Shown here piece by piece: positions 34,894 through 44,922 of a stretch of DNA of 64,000 nucleotides. The notes beneath the pieces are model-generated. The model saw nothing but the letters and a program-made list of their open reading frames with translations. It ran no database searches and was not told where the DNA came from. This stretch comes from Flavobacterium luteum (GTDB lineage Bacteria > Bacteroidota > Bacteroidia > Flavobacteriales > Flavobacteriaceae). The first letter of the stretch is position 1. Each line of letters starts with the position of its first letter. A program made the translations under genes and the position numbers. The stretch covers positions 62,001-126,000 of the forward strand of contig NZ_WAEM01000007.1 in the NCBI RefSeq assembly GCF_008806775.1. Reading direction: 5' to 3'.

Positions 34894-35664
34894 ATGATTA
34901 ATCTTCGGAAAATATCAGCAACTAGCTTAATAGTATACAGTTTTTTTATTTTTAGCTGTAAAGTCTCCGCACAACAAGTTCCATCAGATTCATTTTATTT
35001 TGAATTTCATACAGCAATACAAAACAGTTTTGGTCCTTCTGAAAATCAAGCAGAAATAGTTGGTGGTTATAATCCTAATTCTTATGATGAAAAAGAACAT
35101 CTTATCACGGGTTTTAAGGAATGTTTTGTTCCCGAAATAGTTTTAGGATATCAAAAAAAAAATATAAAACTGCAAAGTTCAATAGGTTATTATAAACAAG
35201 ATATCGGGCTCATTCAAAATTTTGAAAAAGTAGAATATCCTTTTCTATTGTCCAATATGCTTTTCGTCAAAGTCTCTGCATTATATCAGCTGAGTAATTC
35301 AGAAAAAAAAGGATTTTACGGACTTTACACTGGAGTTTTTATTGGTACGGCCATCCCAACTTCCAATGCACTTAATGCACAAACAAAAGCTGAATTTGGC
35401 ATTGATGATTTTCGTCCTGCTACACAATTTAACTGGGGAATAGATGTAAAATACAATTTACAATTAGGCAAAAAAGGTTTATACGTTTTGGGAGGAACTT
35501 CATTAACTTTTCCAGGAATAATTGGTTCATTAGGTTATATTGAACTCCTTCCTTCATCGTCTTATACTATCGTTAGAGATGAAATCAAGATGCATTCAAT
35601 CAACCTCTTTTGTGGATTTGGATTCCAACTGGAAAAAAATAGTAAAAAATTGAATCCCAATTAG
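34894..35664 (+). CDS. Exported protein, outer-membrane barrel-like
   Basis: 256 aa with a signal peptide (MINLRKISATSLIVYSFFIFSCKVSA; cleavage near residue 27). The mature part alternates short beta strands with aromatic residues (FYFEFHTAIQNSFG, IKLQSSIGYYKQDIG, LYTGVFIGTAIP, FNWGIDVKYNLQLG) and ends in SINLFCGFGFQLEKN, the pattern of an outer-membrane barrel. The Cys in the signal may be chance. No function assigned. Confidence 0.65.
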   Translation: MINLRKISATSLIVYSFFIFSCKVSAQQVPSDSFYFEFHTAIQNSFGPSENQAEIVGGYNPNSYDEKEHLITGFKECFVPEIVLGYQKKNIKLQSSIGYYKQDIGLIQNFEKVEYPFLLSNMLFVKVSALYQLSNSEKKGFYGLYTGVFIGTAIPTSNALNAQTKAEFGIDDFRPATQFNWGIDVKYNLQLGKKGLYVLGGTSLTFPGIIGSLGYIELLPSSSYTIVRDEIKMHSINLFCGFGFQLEKNSKKLNPN

Positions 35665-35698
35665 TTCTACAAAAGGCTGCATTCTTATAATCTGAATA

Positions 35699-36319
35699 CT
35701 AAAGAATATCCAAACTTCCTTTGCCTTCTCTTACTACAATAGGCTCATGACCTGACAAATCAATAATGGTTGAACCCATATTGTCACCATAGCCCCCATC
35801 AACAACCATATCGACACGATTTTGCCATTTTTCAAAAATGAGTTCTGGATCTGTAGAATATTCCAATACTTCATCATCGTCTCGAATAGAAGTTGAAACT
35901 ATTGGATTACCCAACATTTTTACAATCTCTAAGGCAATCGCATTATCTGGAATACGAATTCCGACCGTTGTTTTCTTTTTGAATTCCTTTGGTAAGTTGT
36001 TATTGCCCGGTAAAATAAAAGTATATGGTCCGGGCAAAGCTCTTTTTAATAACTTAAAAGTAGCCGTATCAATTTGCTTAACATAATCAGATAAATTACT
36101 TAAATCATTACAGATGAACGAAAAATTCGCTTTTTCTAACTTGACTCCTTTAATTTTTGCAATACGTTCTAAGGCTTTGGTATTCGTAATATCGCAACCC
36201 AAACCATAAACGGTATCCGTAGGGTAAATTACCAAGCCTCCATTCTTTAGTACCTCAACTACTTTTTTAATGGCAGCCTCATTGGGTTTGTCTTCGTATA
36301 TTTTTATGAATTGTGACAT
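35699..36319 (-). CDS. L-threonylcarbamoyladenylate synthase (Sua5/YrdC/YciO)
   Basis: 206-aa enzyme that makes threonylcarbamoyl-AMP for the t6A modification of tRNA. YrdC/Sua5 features: GGLVIYPTDTVYGLGCDI (about 28-45), NFSFICNDLSNLS, GPYTFILPGNNNLP and VGIRIPDN, with PIVSTSIRDDDE near 142. It lacks the extra C-terminal Sua5 domain, so it is the short YrdC/YciO form. It may be co-transcribed with the UvrD-type helicase gene, since both are on the minus strand with a 35-bp gap. Confidence 0.92.
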   Translation of the reverse strand: MSQFIKIYEDKPNEAAIKKVVEVLKNGGLVIYPTDTVYGLGCDITNTKALERIAKIKGVKLEKANFSFICNDLSNLSDYVKQIDTATFKLLKRALPGPYTFILPGNNNLPKEFKKKTTVGIRIPDNAIALEIVKMLGNPIVSTSIRDDDEVLEYSTDPELIFEKWQNRVDMVVDGGYGDNMGSTIIDLSGHEPIVVREGKGSLDIL

Positions 36320-36354
36320 GATTAATTTAAGATTTAAGAATTGTGATTTAGGAA

Positions 36355-38688
36355 TTACCCAATCACATCCAATTTGGCAAATCGCAACAATAACTTTTTA
36401 ATTCCACCCACTTCAAACTTAATTTCGGCTTTTTTGTCGGCTCCCACGCCTTCAAGGTTGATGACTTCGCCTTTTCCGAAACGTTCGTGCATGACTACAT
36501 TGCCAACGGTGAGTTTATTATCAAATAAATTGGCACTTCCTGAAGGTGCATTGCTGGAAACGGGTTTCAATTTCCGAATATTGATGTCTGATTTTGGTTC
36601 GTTATCCGTAATATATTTTGGTGGCGTTCCTCCTATTGGTTTTGCCAATCGCAATTTTGATTTATCGACATCTCCAAAGATATCACTGTCAATCATAGGT
36701 TTGTATCTGTAATTTGTTTCCTCTGCTGTGAGGTATTCCAGATATTCACCATTAATTTCTTCAATAAAACGCGAAGGTTCACTATCGGTCAATTTTCCCC
36801 AACGGTAACGCGATTGCGCATACGTCAAATAGGCTTGTTTTTCGGCACGAGTTAAAGCCACATAAAACAATCGACGTTCTTCTTCCAGTTCGCTTCGTGT
36901 ACTCATACTCATGGCACTTGGAAACAAATCTTCTTCCATTCCTACCACAAAAACATAGGGAAATTCTAACCCTTTTGCCAAATGTATGGTCATCAAAGCT
37001 ACACGGTCTTCATCGGAAGTGTCTTTGTCTAAATCGGTTGCCAAGGCGACATCTTCCATAAATTCAGACAAGGCTCCACGGGCACCATCAATTTCTTTTT
37101 GCCCTTCGGTAAAGTCTTTAATACCGTTTAAAAGTTCTTCTATATTCTGAATTTTGGCAATTCCTTCGGGTGTGGCATCTTTCTTTAATTCCTGAACCAA
37201 TCCTGTTTTTTTAGAAACATGATCGGCTAAATAAAAAGCATCTTGGTTCTCATTTATGACTTGAAAACTCTGAATCATCGTTACAAAATCCTGTAACTTT
37301 TGCTTGGTTCCAGAGTTGAGTTTTAAATCTATTTTATCGATGTTTTGCATCACTTCAAAAATAGAACGTCTGTAATGATTAGCAGCTATCGTGAGTTTTT
37401 CGACAGTGGTATCACCAATTCCACGCGCGGGATAATTAATGACACGAATTAATGCTTCTTCGTCTTTTGGATTAATGACCAATCGCAAATAGCACAAAAC
37501 ATCTTTAATTTCCTTGCGTTGATAAAACGACAACCCTCCATAAATTCGATACGGAATATCTCGCTTTCTCAGCGCATCTTCCATAGCACGCGATTGCGCA
37601 TTGGTACGGTACAAAATGGCAAATTGACCGTTTATCATTTGATTTTGCATTTTTTGTTCCCAAATGGTACTGGCTACAAATCGACCTTCTTCACTATCGG
37701 TTATACTGCGATGGACTTTTATTTTGTTTCCAAAATCGTTTGCCGTCCAAACCACTTTGTCTAATTTGGTTTTATTTTTATCGATAATCGAATTAGCGGC
37801 TTCTACAATATTTTTGGTAGAACGGTAATTTTGTTCCAATCGATAGGTTTTTACGCCTTCATAATCTTTCTGAAAATTTAAGATGTTATTGATATTCGCG
37901 CCACGAAAAGCATAAATACTTTGTGCATCGTCACCAACGACACAAATATTCTGAAATCTATCGGATAAAGCACGAACAATTAAATATTGTGAATGATTGG
38001 TATCTTGGTACTCATCGACTAAAATGTATCTGAAACGGTCTTGGTATTTGGCTAAAACATCAGGAAAACGATTCAATAACTCATTGGTTTTTAATAACAA
38101 ATCATCAAAATCCATTGCGCCAGATTTGAAACAACGCTCAACATAATTTTGATAAATTTCACCCAGTCGAGGCTTTTTAGACATAGCATCTTGCTCTTGC
38201 AATTCGGGGTTATTGAAATAGGCTTTTACCGTAATTAAGGAGTTTTTATAAGAGGATATTCTACTTAAAATTTGTTTGGGTTTGTAAATATCTTTGTCCA
38301 ATTGCATTTCTTTTATGACTGCCGAAATCAATCGAACGGAATCCTGCGTATCATAAATAGTGAAATTAGAAGGATAACCCAATTTATCTGCTTCTGAACG
38401 AAGAATTCGAGCAAAAACCGAGTGAAACGTTCCCATCCATAGGTTTTTAGCTTCGCTGGCACCTACTATTTGCGAGATACGATTTTTCATTTCTCGTGCC
38501 GCCTTATTCGTAAAAGTCAATGCTAAAATACTGAATGCATCTACACCAAGGCTCATCAAATAGGCTATTCGAATAGTTAAAACACGTGTTTTTCCTGAGC
38601 CAGCTCCTGCAATAATAATCATAGGACCGTCTTTTTGGAGAACAGGTTCTTGTTGGGCTTCGTTGAGTTGGCTAATGTATTGCTGCAT
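36355..38688 (-). CDS. UvrD/PcrA-type ATP-dependent DNA helicase
   Basis: 777-aa SF1A helicase for repair or replication restart. Motifs in order: Walker A AGAGSGKT near residues 28-35, TFTNKAAREM (motif Ia), LVDEYQDTNHSQY near 225 (motif II), GDDAQSIYAFRGA (motif III), YRLEQNYRST (motif IV), LMTIHLAKGLEFPYVF (motif V) and VALTRAEKQAYLTYA (motif VI). The C-terminal end LTVGNVVMHERFGKGEVINLEG is the PcrA-type Tudor-like tail. Complete. Confidence 0.94.
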   Translation of the reverse strand: MQQYISQLNEAQQEPVLQKDGPMIIIAGAGSGKTRVLTIRIAYLMSLGVDAFSILALTFTNKAAREMKNRISQIVGASEAKNLWMGTFHSVFARILRSEADKLGYPSNFTIYDTQDSVRLISAVIKEMQLDKDIYKPKQILSRISSYKNSLITVKAYFNNPELQEQDAMSKKPRLGEIYQNYVERCFKSGAMDFDDLLLKTNELLNRFPDVLAKYQDRFRYILVDEYQDTNHSQYLIVRALSDRFQNICVVGDDAQSIYAFRGANINNILNFQKDYEGVKTYRLEQNYRSTKNIVEAANSIIDKNKTKLDKVVWTANDFGNKIKVHRSITDSEEGRFVASTIWEQKMQNQMINGQFAILYRTNAQSRAMEDALRKRDIPYRIYGGLSFYQRKEIKDVLCYLRLVINPKDEEALIRVINYPARGIGDTTVEKLTIAANHYRRSIFEVMQNIDKIDLKLNSGTKQKLQDFVTMIQSFQVINENQDAFYLADHVSKKTGLVQELKKDATPEGIAKIQNIEELLNGIKDFTEGQKEIDGARGALSEFMEDVALATDLDKDTSDEDRVALMTIHLAKGLEFPYVFVVGMEEDLFPSAMSMSTRSELEEERRLFYVALTRAEKQAYLTYAQSRYRWGKLTDSEPSRFIEEINGEYLEYLTAEETNYRYKPMIDSDIFGDVDKSKLRLAKPIGGTPPKYITDNEPKSDINIRKLKPVSSNAPSGSANLFDNKLTVGNVVMHERFGKGEVINLEGVGADKKAEIKFEVGGIKKLLLRFAKLDVIG

Positions 38689-38711
38689 TTCTAAAATGGA
38701 ATTGTTGTATG

Positions 38712-38719
38712 CAAAAATA
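38712..38719 (-). promoter_or_regulatory. Promoter minus-7 box for the UvrD-type helicase gene
   Basis: TATTTTTG on the minus strand (CAAAAATA on plus), 23 bp before the start codon. No clear minus-33 motif. Confidence 0.5.
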
Positions 38720-38780
38720 GCGATTTAGAATGAAGAATTTAGAGCATCGAGGCATTTCCTTTTAGAATTTATGAGTGTTT

Positions 38781-39554
38781 TTATTTTTTCAGAAAGACAT
38801 CATATGCAAATCGGATTAATGTTCCTACAACAACAATCAAAAAGAAAATTCGAATGAATGTATTGCCTTTATTAATAGCTAATTTAGCGCCTATAAATCC
38901 GCCAATCGCATTACAAATCGCCATTGGAATAGCTATCATCCAAATGATTTTTCCTTTGATGATAAACAAGCAGATTGAGCCGAAATTTGTGGCTAAGTTG
39001 ACCATTTTAGCATTGGCGGAAGCCTGAAGAAAATCAAAACCAAGTAGAACTATAAATGCCAAAACCAAAAAACTTCCAGTTCCTGGACCTATAAAACCAT
39101 CGTAGAAACCTATAAAAAAACTGATTAACACCGCATATAAAATTTGTTGTTTTGAGGAATGGAACTTTTCAGCATGAAGTCCGAAATTTTTCTTTACATA
39201 GGTGTAAATTACTAACAACGAAAGCACCACAAGTAACAAAGGTTTCATGAAATCATTGCTTACATAGGTCAATACTGTCGAACCTATAAAAGCGGATGGT
39301 ACTGCTAAAACCATCATAATGAGTAGCAACTTCCAATTCATTTTAACTTTTTTGAGGTATTGGAAAGCTGCAAAAAAGGTTCCACTGAAAGAAGGGATTT
39401 TTAAAGTTCCAATAACAGTTGCAACTGGCAAATTGGGCAGAAGAATTAATCCTAGTGGTGTTTGAATTAAGCCTCCACCGCCTACAATAGCGTCGACAAA
39501 TCCTGCTACAAAAGCAGCTAGGCACAATACAATAAGAATTGCAGACTCAGTCAT
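38781..39554 (-). CDS. TSUP (TauE/SafE) membrane transporter
   Basis: 257-aa protein with about eight membrane helices. TSUP pattern: AFVAGFVDAIVGGGGLIQTPLGLIL (about 14-38) with the conserved DAIVGGGG repeat half and GFYDGFIGPGTGSFLVLAF (about 148-166) as the second half. TSUP carriers export or import sulfite, sulfonates or small organic anions; the substrate is not known here. A TACTTTTG box lies just upstream. Confidence 0.9.
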   Translation of the reverse strand: MTESAILIVLCLAAFVAGFVDAIVGGGGLIQTPLGLILLPNLPVATVIGTLKIPSFSGTFFAAFQYLKKVKMNWKLLLIMMVLAVPSAFIGSTVLTYVSNDFMKPLLLVVLSLLVIYTYVKKNFGLHAEKFHSSKQQILYAVLISFFIGFYDGFIGPGTGSFLVLAFIVLLGFDFLQASANAKMVNLATNFGSICLFIIKGKIIWMIAIPMAICNAIGGFIGAKLAINKGNTFIRIFFLIVVVGTLIRFAYDVFLKK

Positions 39555-39567
39555 TCATTAAATTTAT

Positions 39568-39575
39568 CAAAAGTA
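39568..39575 (-). promoter_or_regulatory. Promoter minus-7 box for the TSUP gene
   Basis: CAAAAGTA on plus reads TACTTTTG on the minus strand, 13 bp before the start codon. Confidence 0.5.
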
Positions 39576-39606
39576 AGATTTAATTCGAAAAAAAATCCAT
39601 TTCCGT

Positions 39607-39636
39607 TTTGGTTCTACTAGTTATATCCTATTTTTG
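39607..39636 (+). promoter_or_regulatory. Promoter of the 39657 hypothetical gene
   Basis: TTTG (39607-39610), 18 bp, then TATTTTTG (39629-39636); 20 bp before the ATG. Divergent from the TSUP promoter. Confidence 0.7.
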
Positions 39637-39656
39637 TTCTCGTAAATAAATATAAA

Positions 39657-40178
39657 ATGGATACCACAAAAATAATAGAATTACTTGCTTACACTTTGCC
39701 CGCTTTAATTACTGGAGTTGTGGCTTATTACTTTTTTGATTTACACACCAAAAATGAAGAAGGAAGACGTCGTTATTTATTGAATAAAGATGCTCAAAAA
39801 GATGCTTTACCACTTCGATTACAAGCTTTTGAACGTATGGTTTTGTTTTTGGAACGTATCAATCCTACAAAACTATTAATACGTATTACACCTATCTCTT
39901 CTAACAAAAACGATTATGAAAATTATGTAATTGCCCAAATAGAACAGGAATTTGAGCACAATTTAACACAGCAAATTTACATGTCTGATGCATGTTGGAC
40001 GATTATTATTACTGCAAAAAATGCTACCATACAAATGATTCGGAAAGCGAGTATGAGTGAGCGTGTAGATAGTGCAGATAAGTTACGCGAGGTGATTTTG
40101 AGTGACCTGATGGATAAACAAACTCCTAGCAGTGCAGCTTTAAGCTTTTTGAAAAACGAAATCAACGAGTTTCTATAG
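39657..40178 (+). CDS. Conserved hypothetical membrane-anchored protein
   Basis: 173 aa. One N-terminal membrane helix (LLAYTLPALITGVVAYYFFDL, about 9-29) followed by a charged helical cytoplasmic domain with LRLQAFERMVLFLERINPTKLLIRI. The family is conserved in Flavobacteriia, but its function is unknown to me. The 3' end overlaps the convergent patatin gene by 6 bp. Confidence 0.7.
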   Translation: MDTTKIIELLAYTLPALITGVVAYYFFDLHTKNEEGRRRYLLNKDAQKDALPLRLQAFERMVLFLERINPTKLLIRITPISSNKNDYENYVIAQIEQEFEHNLTQQIYMSDACWTIIITAKNATIQMIRKASMSERVDSADKLREVILSDLMDKQTPSSAALSFLKNEINEFL

Positions 40179-41075
40179 CTCTTTTATTTCACTTATGTTT
40201 TGACTTTTATTTTTGGCATATTTATACCCTTGATTCCACCATCTTTTCATGTTCCTTTTATTAAAAATTAGGGCATTGTTAGTTAGCTTGGTAGGTGTGT
40301 AATATAAATTAAGCTTTACATTTTTAGTGTTTGCAGTTAGTTTTCCAATTATTACATCATGTTTTTCTACCTGATCTAATAAAGTTCCGAACAAATTTAC
40401 CATTAATGAAAACGGGTTTTTGCCAATCACTCTTACTTTGTTGTTTTTTTCAATTTCTAAAATAACAACATCTATTTCAGTTGCTCCACGAATAATGGCT
40501 TCATGAATTGGAACCAAACTTGTAAATCCTCCATCTCCATAATCACATCCTTTTTTATTTGTTATACTCATAAACGGAATGTAATTGCATGAAATCCAAA
40601 TCCAATCACAAAACTCGGAGTAACTAAAATCTTTTATACTTTTATATTCTACTTCATTTCTAGAAAGATTCGTAACGGTAACAACAACATCTTTTTTAGA
40701 GGCTTTTAGTGAATCAAATTCTGATTCTGTGAAACTCGTTGCAATGTATTTTCTAAGTCTATGACTCTCTCCAAAAGTCCTTCTGCCTCTTAAAAATTGC
40801 AAAATTACATTAAAATGATTGATAGAAACTGTATCCATACCATCATTCTTTTTTACAATGAACGGATTGACATCAAAAACTTTATCCATGGTCACATTTG
40901 TGTAGATACTTTTAATTTTATCAATATTTCCTAATGCCAAATGCGGAATTAATAAACTGCCAGTGGAGGTTCCCAGAAATAAACTGTATCTATTTTTATT
41001 TTCTAGCAAATATTGTGCAACACCTCCAGCAAATGCCCCTTTACTTCCGCCCCCAGAAATCACTAATGCTCTCAT
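40173..41075 (-). CDS. Patatin-like phospholipase
   Basis: 300-aa lipid acyl hydrolase. Signature: GGGSKGAFAGG oxyanion hole (about 8-18), nucleophile serine in LGTSTGSLL (about 38-46), and the catalytic Asp in GDGGFTSLVP (about 185-194). Ser and Asp form the patatin dyad. No signal peptide, so probably cytoplasmic. The neighbouring M1 peptidase gene starts upstream with only two bases between, suggesting one leftward operon M24 - M1 - patatin. Confidence 0.88.
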   Translation of the reverse strand: MRALVISGGGSKGAFAGGVAQYLLENKNRYSLFLGTSTGSLLIPHLALGNIDKIKSIYTNVTMDKVFDVNPFIVKKNDGMDTVSINHFNVILQFLRGRRTFGESHRLRKYIATSFTESEFDSLKASKKDVVVTVTNLSRNEVEYKSIKDFSYSEFCDWIWISCNYIPFMSITNKKGCDYGDGGFTSLVPIHEAIIRGATEIDVVILEIEKNNKVRVIGKNPFSLMVNLFGTLLDQVEKHDVIIGKLTANTKNVKLNLYYTPTKLTNNALIFNKRNMKRWWNQGYKYAKNKSQNISEIKEL

Positions 41076-41077
41076 AA

Positions 41078-43171
41078 TTACATTATTTTTTCATCTAATA
41101 ATCGTTTCAATTGTGTTTTTTCTCTAACAGGCAATTGAGGTAGAATCTCATTAAAGATAGCCCTGTTTTTTTCTTCTTTTATTAATTTACGAATGGTATC
41201 TCTCGAGAATTTTACAAACTGCCAACGGTGATTTCCAGTACCGTATGCTAAACTTATAAATATTTCTTTTGTATTAATTTTTAAATTCAATAACTTTTGC
41301 AAAGCATTTTGTTGTATACCTGAATCATAATTAGTTCCAGTATAACTTAACAATTCCTGATAAACTTTAATTTTTTTACTATCATTTTTATAGGTTAAAT
41401 ACGCCAATGAAAGATGCTGTAATTTTAAATTTTTATCTTCAAAACCAATCCAATTCTTAGATAGTTCTATATATTCTTCCCTAAATTTAGGGAAATTTTT
41501 CCATAAATTGACTAAAGCAATTTCTTTAGTTTCGTATGATTCATCAAATAATAATGTTTCATACTGCAATCGGAAATTTTCCGGAATTGAAGCCAGACTT
41601 GACGCTACTGCTTGACGAACATGCAATTCATTTGTTTTTAAGGCAGCTAATAGTAAATATTCTTTCGGTTCAAATGCCATTGATTCAGATTGGTATATCA
41701 ATAACTCTTTTATAGGAAAATAAACATCGCTATTTATTAGTTTTAAAATTGATTCTTTATCTGTAACTATATCTAAAGGTGTTTCAAATAATTGCATGTA
41801 TTGCTTTACAAAATCATTTTTTTGAAGCAAGATATTCACCTCTTCCTTAGGAAAATTTGTAGCTTCTAACCATCTTTTTCGAAAAGCTTTTGTATCATAA
41901 TTAGAAATCAAATCAATTTCCGACAAAAAATCATCGGTTGTAACATTTTGATAAGCACATTTCTCTAAATAGTTTTTTACTGCCAAATTGAATTTGTCTT
42001 TACCTAAAGCTTCTCGCAAGACATGTAATGCCCAAGCTCCTTTTTGATAAAAAGTTAATGAACTCGCTTTTTCGTTTAAAACTGGAATGGTATCTGTTTT
42101 TGAAGCTTGTGCAATTTGCCTGGATGTTTTGTATAATTCGTTGTAAAAATAATCCTCTCCAAAAACTTCTCGTTCTGCCAATAAGGAATAATAAGTTGCA
42201 AAACCTTCTTGAAGCCAATGTTCTTTTCCCGACTTAGCTGTAACCAAATTTCCAAACCATTGGTGCGCTAGTTCATGAGCATTGATATTGAGATATCTCC
42301 TGTCATGATAACCAATACTATCAACTACAAAATCTCTAGAAAAAAGGGTTGTTGTGGTATTTTCCATTCCTGCATAAAGAAAATCACGAACCGGTACTTG
42401 ACGATACACTTCCCAAGGATAAGGAAAACTTATTTCTTTTTCCAAAAAATCGAACACTTGTTTACTGTATCTGTAGGTTGGTTCTATTTTGTTACTATCG
42501 CCTTTCTCAAAATAAAACTCTAATGGTGTTTGTGAAGTTGCCCTTTGCTCTTGTTTTTGAAAATGACCAATTGCCAGCATCAACAAGTAACTACTCATAG
42601 GCTTTTGCATTTGATAGTGCCATGAAATACTATCGCCATTTTCAGTTTTATTTACTAAAATTCCGTTAGAAATAACTTCAAAACTTTTCTGAAAAGCAAT
42701 AGTCAAACCAAAAACCACTTTCTCATTTACATCATCAAAACTGGGCAACCAATTGCTGGTATATCTGCCTTGTCCTTGTGTCCAAATTTGTCCTTGTACT
42801 TTTTCAGGAGTATTCATTTCCTTTGAAAAATCCCAATTTACAAAATACATGGCCTGAGTAGGAAAAGCTTCATAGTTGAAAGTTAAAGTGTTTGTCCCGT
42901 TTTTAAAACCTTCAAAGAGTAAAAACTGCTTTTTATTGGCTTTAAATTTTACATCAAACCCATTAATCTTCACACTCGAAAACTCCATTTTTTGAGCATC
43001 AATCCTGATGGTATCAATTTTTTGATTTACTTCAAAAGTATACTCGCATTTACCAACTACATTCCGTTTGATTGGGTTTATATCTAAAATTGCGTTAATA
43101 GTTTTAAAATCAACTACTTTCGTTTGCTGTGCAAAGCTAAAAACCGAAACTAAGAGGAGGAGAAACTTCAT
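41078..43171 (-). CDS. M1 family aminopeptidase, exported
   Basis: 697-aa zinc aminopeptidase. Signal peptide MKFLLLLVSVFSFAQQ; the substrate-binding YAGMENTTT motif; zinc site HELAHQ at about 299-304 with the third ligand E in WLQEGF about 19 residues on. The C-terminal region is a helical repeat domain. It would remove N-terminal residues from peptides in the periplasm or at the surface. I chose the ATG at 43171; a TTG at 43183 is possible. Confidence 0.92.
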   Translation of the reverse strand: MKFLLLLVSVFSFAQQTKVVDFKTINAILDINPIKRNVVGKCEYTFEVNQKIDTIRIDAQKMEFSSVKINGFDVKFKANKKQFLLFEGFKNGTNTLTFNYEAFPTQAMYFVNWDFSKEMNTPEKVQGQIWTQGQGRYTSNWLPSFDDVNEKVVFGLTIAFQKSFEVISNGILVNKTENGDSISWHYQMQKPMSSYLLMLAIGHFQKQEQRATSQTPLEFYFEKGDSNKIEPTYRYSKQVFDFLEKEISFPYPWEVYRQVPVRDFLYAGMENTTTTLFSRDFVVDSIGYHDRRYLNINAHELAHQWFGNLVTAKSGKEHWLQEGFATYYSLLAEREVFGEDYFYNELYKTSRQIAQASKTDTIPVLNEKASSLTFYQKGAWALHVLREALGKDKFNLAVKNYLEKCAYQNVTTDDFLSEIDLISNYDTKAFRKRWLEATNFPKEEVNILLQKNDFVKQYMQLFETPLDIVTDKESILKLINSDVYFPIKELLIYQSESMAFEPKEYLLLAALKTNELHVRQAVASSLASIPENFRLQYETLLFDESYETKEIALVNLWKNFPKFREEYIELSKNWIGFEDKNLKLQHLSLAYLTYKNDSKKIKVYQELLSYTGTNYDSGIQQNALQKLLNLKINTKEIFISLAYGTGNHRWQFVKFSRDTIRKLIKEEKNRAIFNEILPQLPVREKTQLKRLLDEKIM

Positions 43172-43179
43172 AGTTTGTG

Positions 43180-44661
43180 TCAATCTAATTTTGGTAAACT
43201 AAAGGCATCCAAAACACTTTTTTGCTTCATTAATGCTTCTATTTCATCTGATTTTCTCGGAGCTTCTGCCGATAAATTTATGGGGCCTTTTGTAGTGACA
43301 AGGATATCATCTTCAATTCGTACGGCAATTCCCCACCATTTTTTATCACAATTGCTCCCTATGGGAATGTAGATACCAGGTTCCACCGTAAGCACCATAT
43401 TTTCTTCAAAGGCATTGTAAGCACCCGGGTCGTGAACATCTAAGCCAATGTGATGCGAAGTCCCATGCGGGAAATAAATTCTAGCATCTTCCAGCCTATT
43501 GATGATTCCCAGTTTTAGCAAACCATTACTGATAATTCTGCGTGCTACTTGGTCAGGGGCACCAAAACTGTTTCCAATTTTTACCTCTGCTATTCCCGCA
43601 TCTTGAGCCTCATAGACCAAATCATAAATCAATTTTTGTTCTACAGAAAAAGTACCATTAGCAGGAATGGTTCTAGTAACATCGGCAGTATAGCCATGAT
43701 ATTCGGCTCCCAAATCCATTAATACCAATTCATTATCGACTTTGGTTTTACTGTTTTCTACATAGTGCAACACACAACCGTTGTTACCTCCACCCACAAT
43801 AGAAGGATAGCCTTCATATTCGCTTCCGTATTTTTTGTAGATAAACTCATGCACGCCCTGTATTTCTGCCTCCGACATGCCGGGATGCATGGCTTTCATC
43901 GTTTCGATTTGCCCTACTGCCGAAATACGAATCGCTTTGGTCAACAAAACCAGCTCTTCCTTAGACTTAATCTCTCGCAAACTTGCCATATAGCTTTCTA
44001 GTGCCGATACATTGATATTAGCCCTTTTTGATGAAATACTTTTTTGTTTGTTCTCATTCTGAAAATTAGAGTTATTCGCAGTTTCCAAAGCAATGTTATA
44101 GCCTATCTGACTTTTAAAAGAAGCGATCAATTTGTACAAATCGGCCTCTTCATTTTTGGCATTTCGAACATCCTCCTCAAAATCGGTAAAAAGGACATTA
44201 TCGAAACTGTAAAAATCGATTCCTGATTTTAGAAACGCTGCCCCGTTCAAGGAATTCTCAAACCCCAACTTGCTTTTAGCGCCTTCAGTCCCAAGGCGAA
44301 TGCCCGTCCAGAGTTCTCTTTTAGGATTTTTTTCTTGTACATACAGCAGTTCGTTATAGGTCTTGCCTTCCATGTTGGTTTGATTGTCAGAAAAAACAAG
44401 CAATACACTATTAGGTTCTGAATATCCCGTTAGGTAATAAAAATTAGGGTCTTGGTGGTACACATAATCAACGTCATTGGCTCTATTGCGTATGGGGTTG
44501 GCAAAAAATACTGCGACACTGTTCTTAGGCATCTTTTTGCGCAAGGCTTCTCTTCGTTCTTTATGAAATTGATTGGTGAGGTAATCTGTTGGCGTTCCGC
44601 TTTGTGCCCAAGTAAGGGTAACGAAGAAGAGGGCGATTATAAAAGTAAGTTTCGATTTCAT
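43180..44661 (-). CDS. Aminopeptidase P family (M24) metallopeptidase, exported
   Basis: 493-aa Xaa-Pro aminopeptidase-like enzyme. Signal peptide MKSKLTFIIALFFVTLTWAQ; N-terminal creatinase-like domain (about 30-210); pita-bread catalytic domain with metal ligands D in LMDLGAEYHGYTADVTR (two Asp), H in PHGTSHHIGLD, E in TVEPGIYI and E in RIEDDI. It would cut N-terminal residues before proline. It lies 8 bp upstream of the M1 gene, so peptide degradation is likely coupled. ATG at 44661 gives the signal peptide. Confidence 0.92.
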   Translation of the reverse strand: MKSKLTFIIALFFVTLTWAQSGTPTDYLTNQFHKERREALRKKMPKNSVAVFFANPIRNRANDVDYVYHQDPNFYYLTGYSEPNSVLLVFSDNQTNMEGKTYNELLYVQEKNPKRELWTGIRLGTEGAKSKLGFENSLNGAAFLKSGIDFYSFDNVLFTDFEEDVRNAKNEEADLYKLIASFKSQIGYNIALETANNSNFQNENKQKSISSKRANINVSALESYMASLREIKSKEELVLLTKAIRISAVGQIETMKAMHPGMSEAEIQGVHEFIYKKYGSEYEGYPSIVGGGNNGCVLHYVENSKTKVDNELVLMDLGAEYHGYTADVTRTIPANGTFSVEQKLIYDLVYEAQDAGIAEVKIGNSFGAPDQVARRIISNGLLKLGIINRLEDARIYFPHGTSHHIGLDVHDPGAYNAFEENMVLTVEPGIYIPIGSNCDKKWWGIAVRIEDDILVTTKGPINLSAEAPRKSDEIEALMKQKSVLDAFSLPKLD

Positions 44662-44865
44662 CTTAAAAGTGTTCTGTTTGTTCAAGTAAATTTATGATTT
44701 TTAAAATACTAGCGTTGTATTTGATTCTAAATTAATAAATCTTTAGCATTTTTTGGTAGTTATAGTCCAATATCGTTAAGTCAACTAAACCACCATGACT
44801 ATAAGTCCGTAGGTTTGGTTAGCAGACTAAAAGTCTGAATGGCTAAAACGATGTCAAAGAATCTA

Positions 44866-44922
44866 ACCGCAGATTCACAGATTTTAATTAATCAAGCAAA
44901 AATTAATCTGCGAATCTGTGGT
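44866..44922. repeat. Inverted repeat ACCGCAGATTCACAGATT (palindromic intergenic element)
   Basis: ACCGCAGATTCACAGATT (44866-44883) is matched in inverse by 44905-44922 (16 of 18, both differences of transition type). It lies in the 470-bp gap 44662-45133 with two more small hairpins (TGCACTAAAGTGCA near 44950; CTGCCGAAAGGCAG near 44972). Repeats of this kind are common between Bacteroidetes genes; no gene is present in this gap. Confidence 0.55.
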
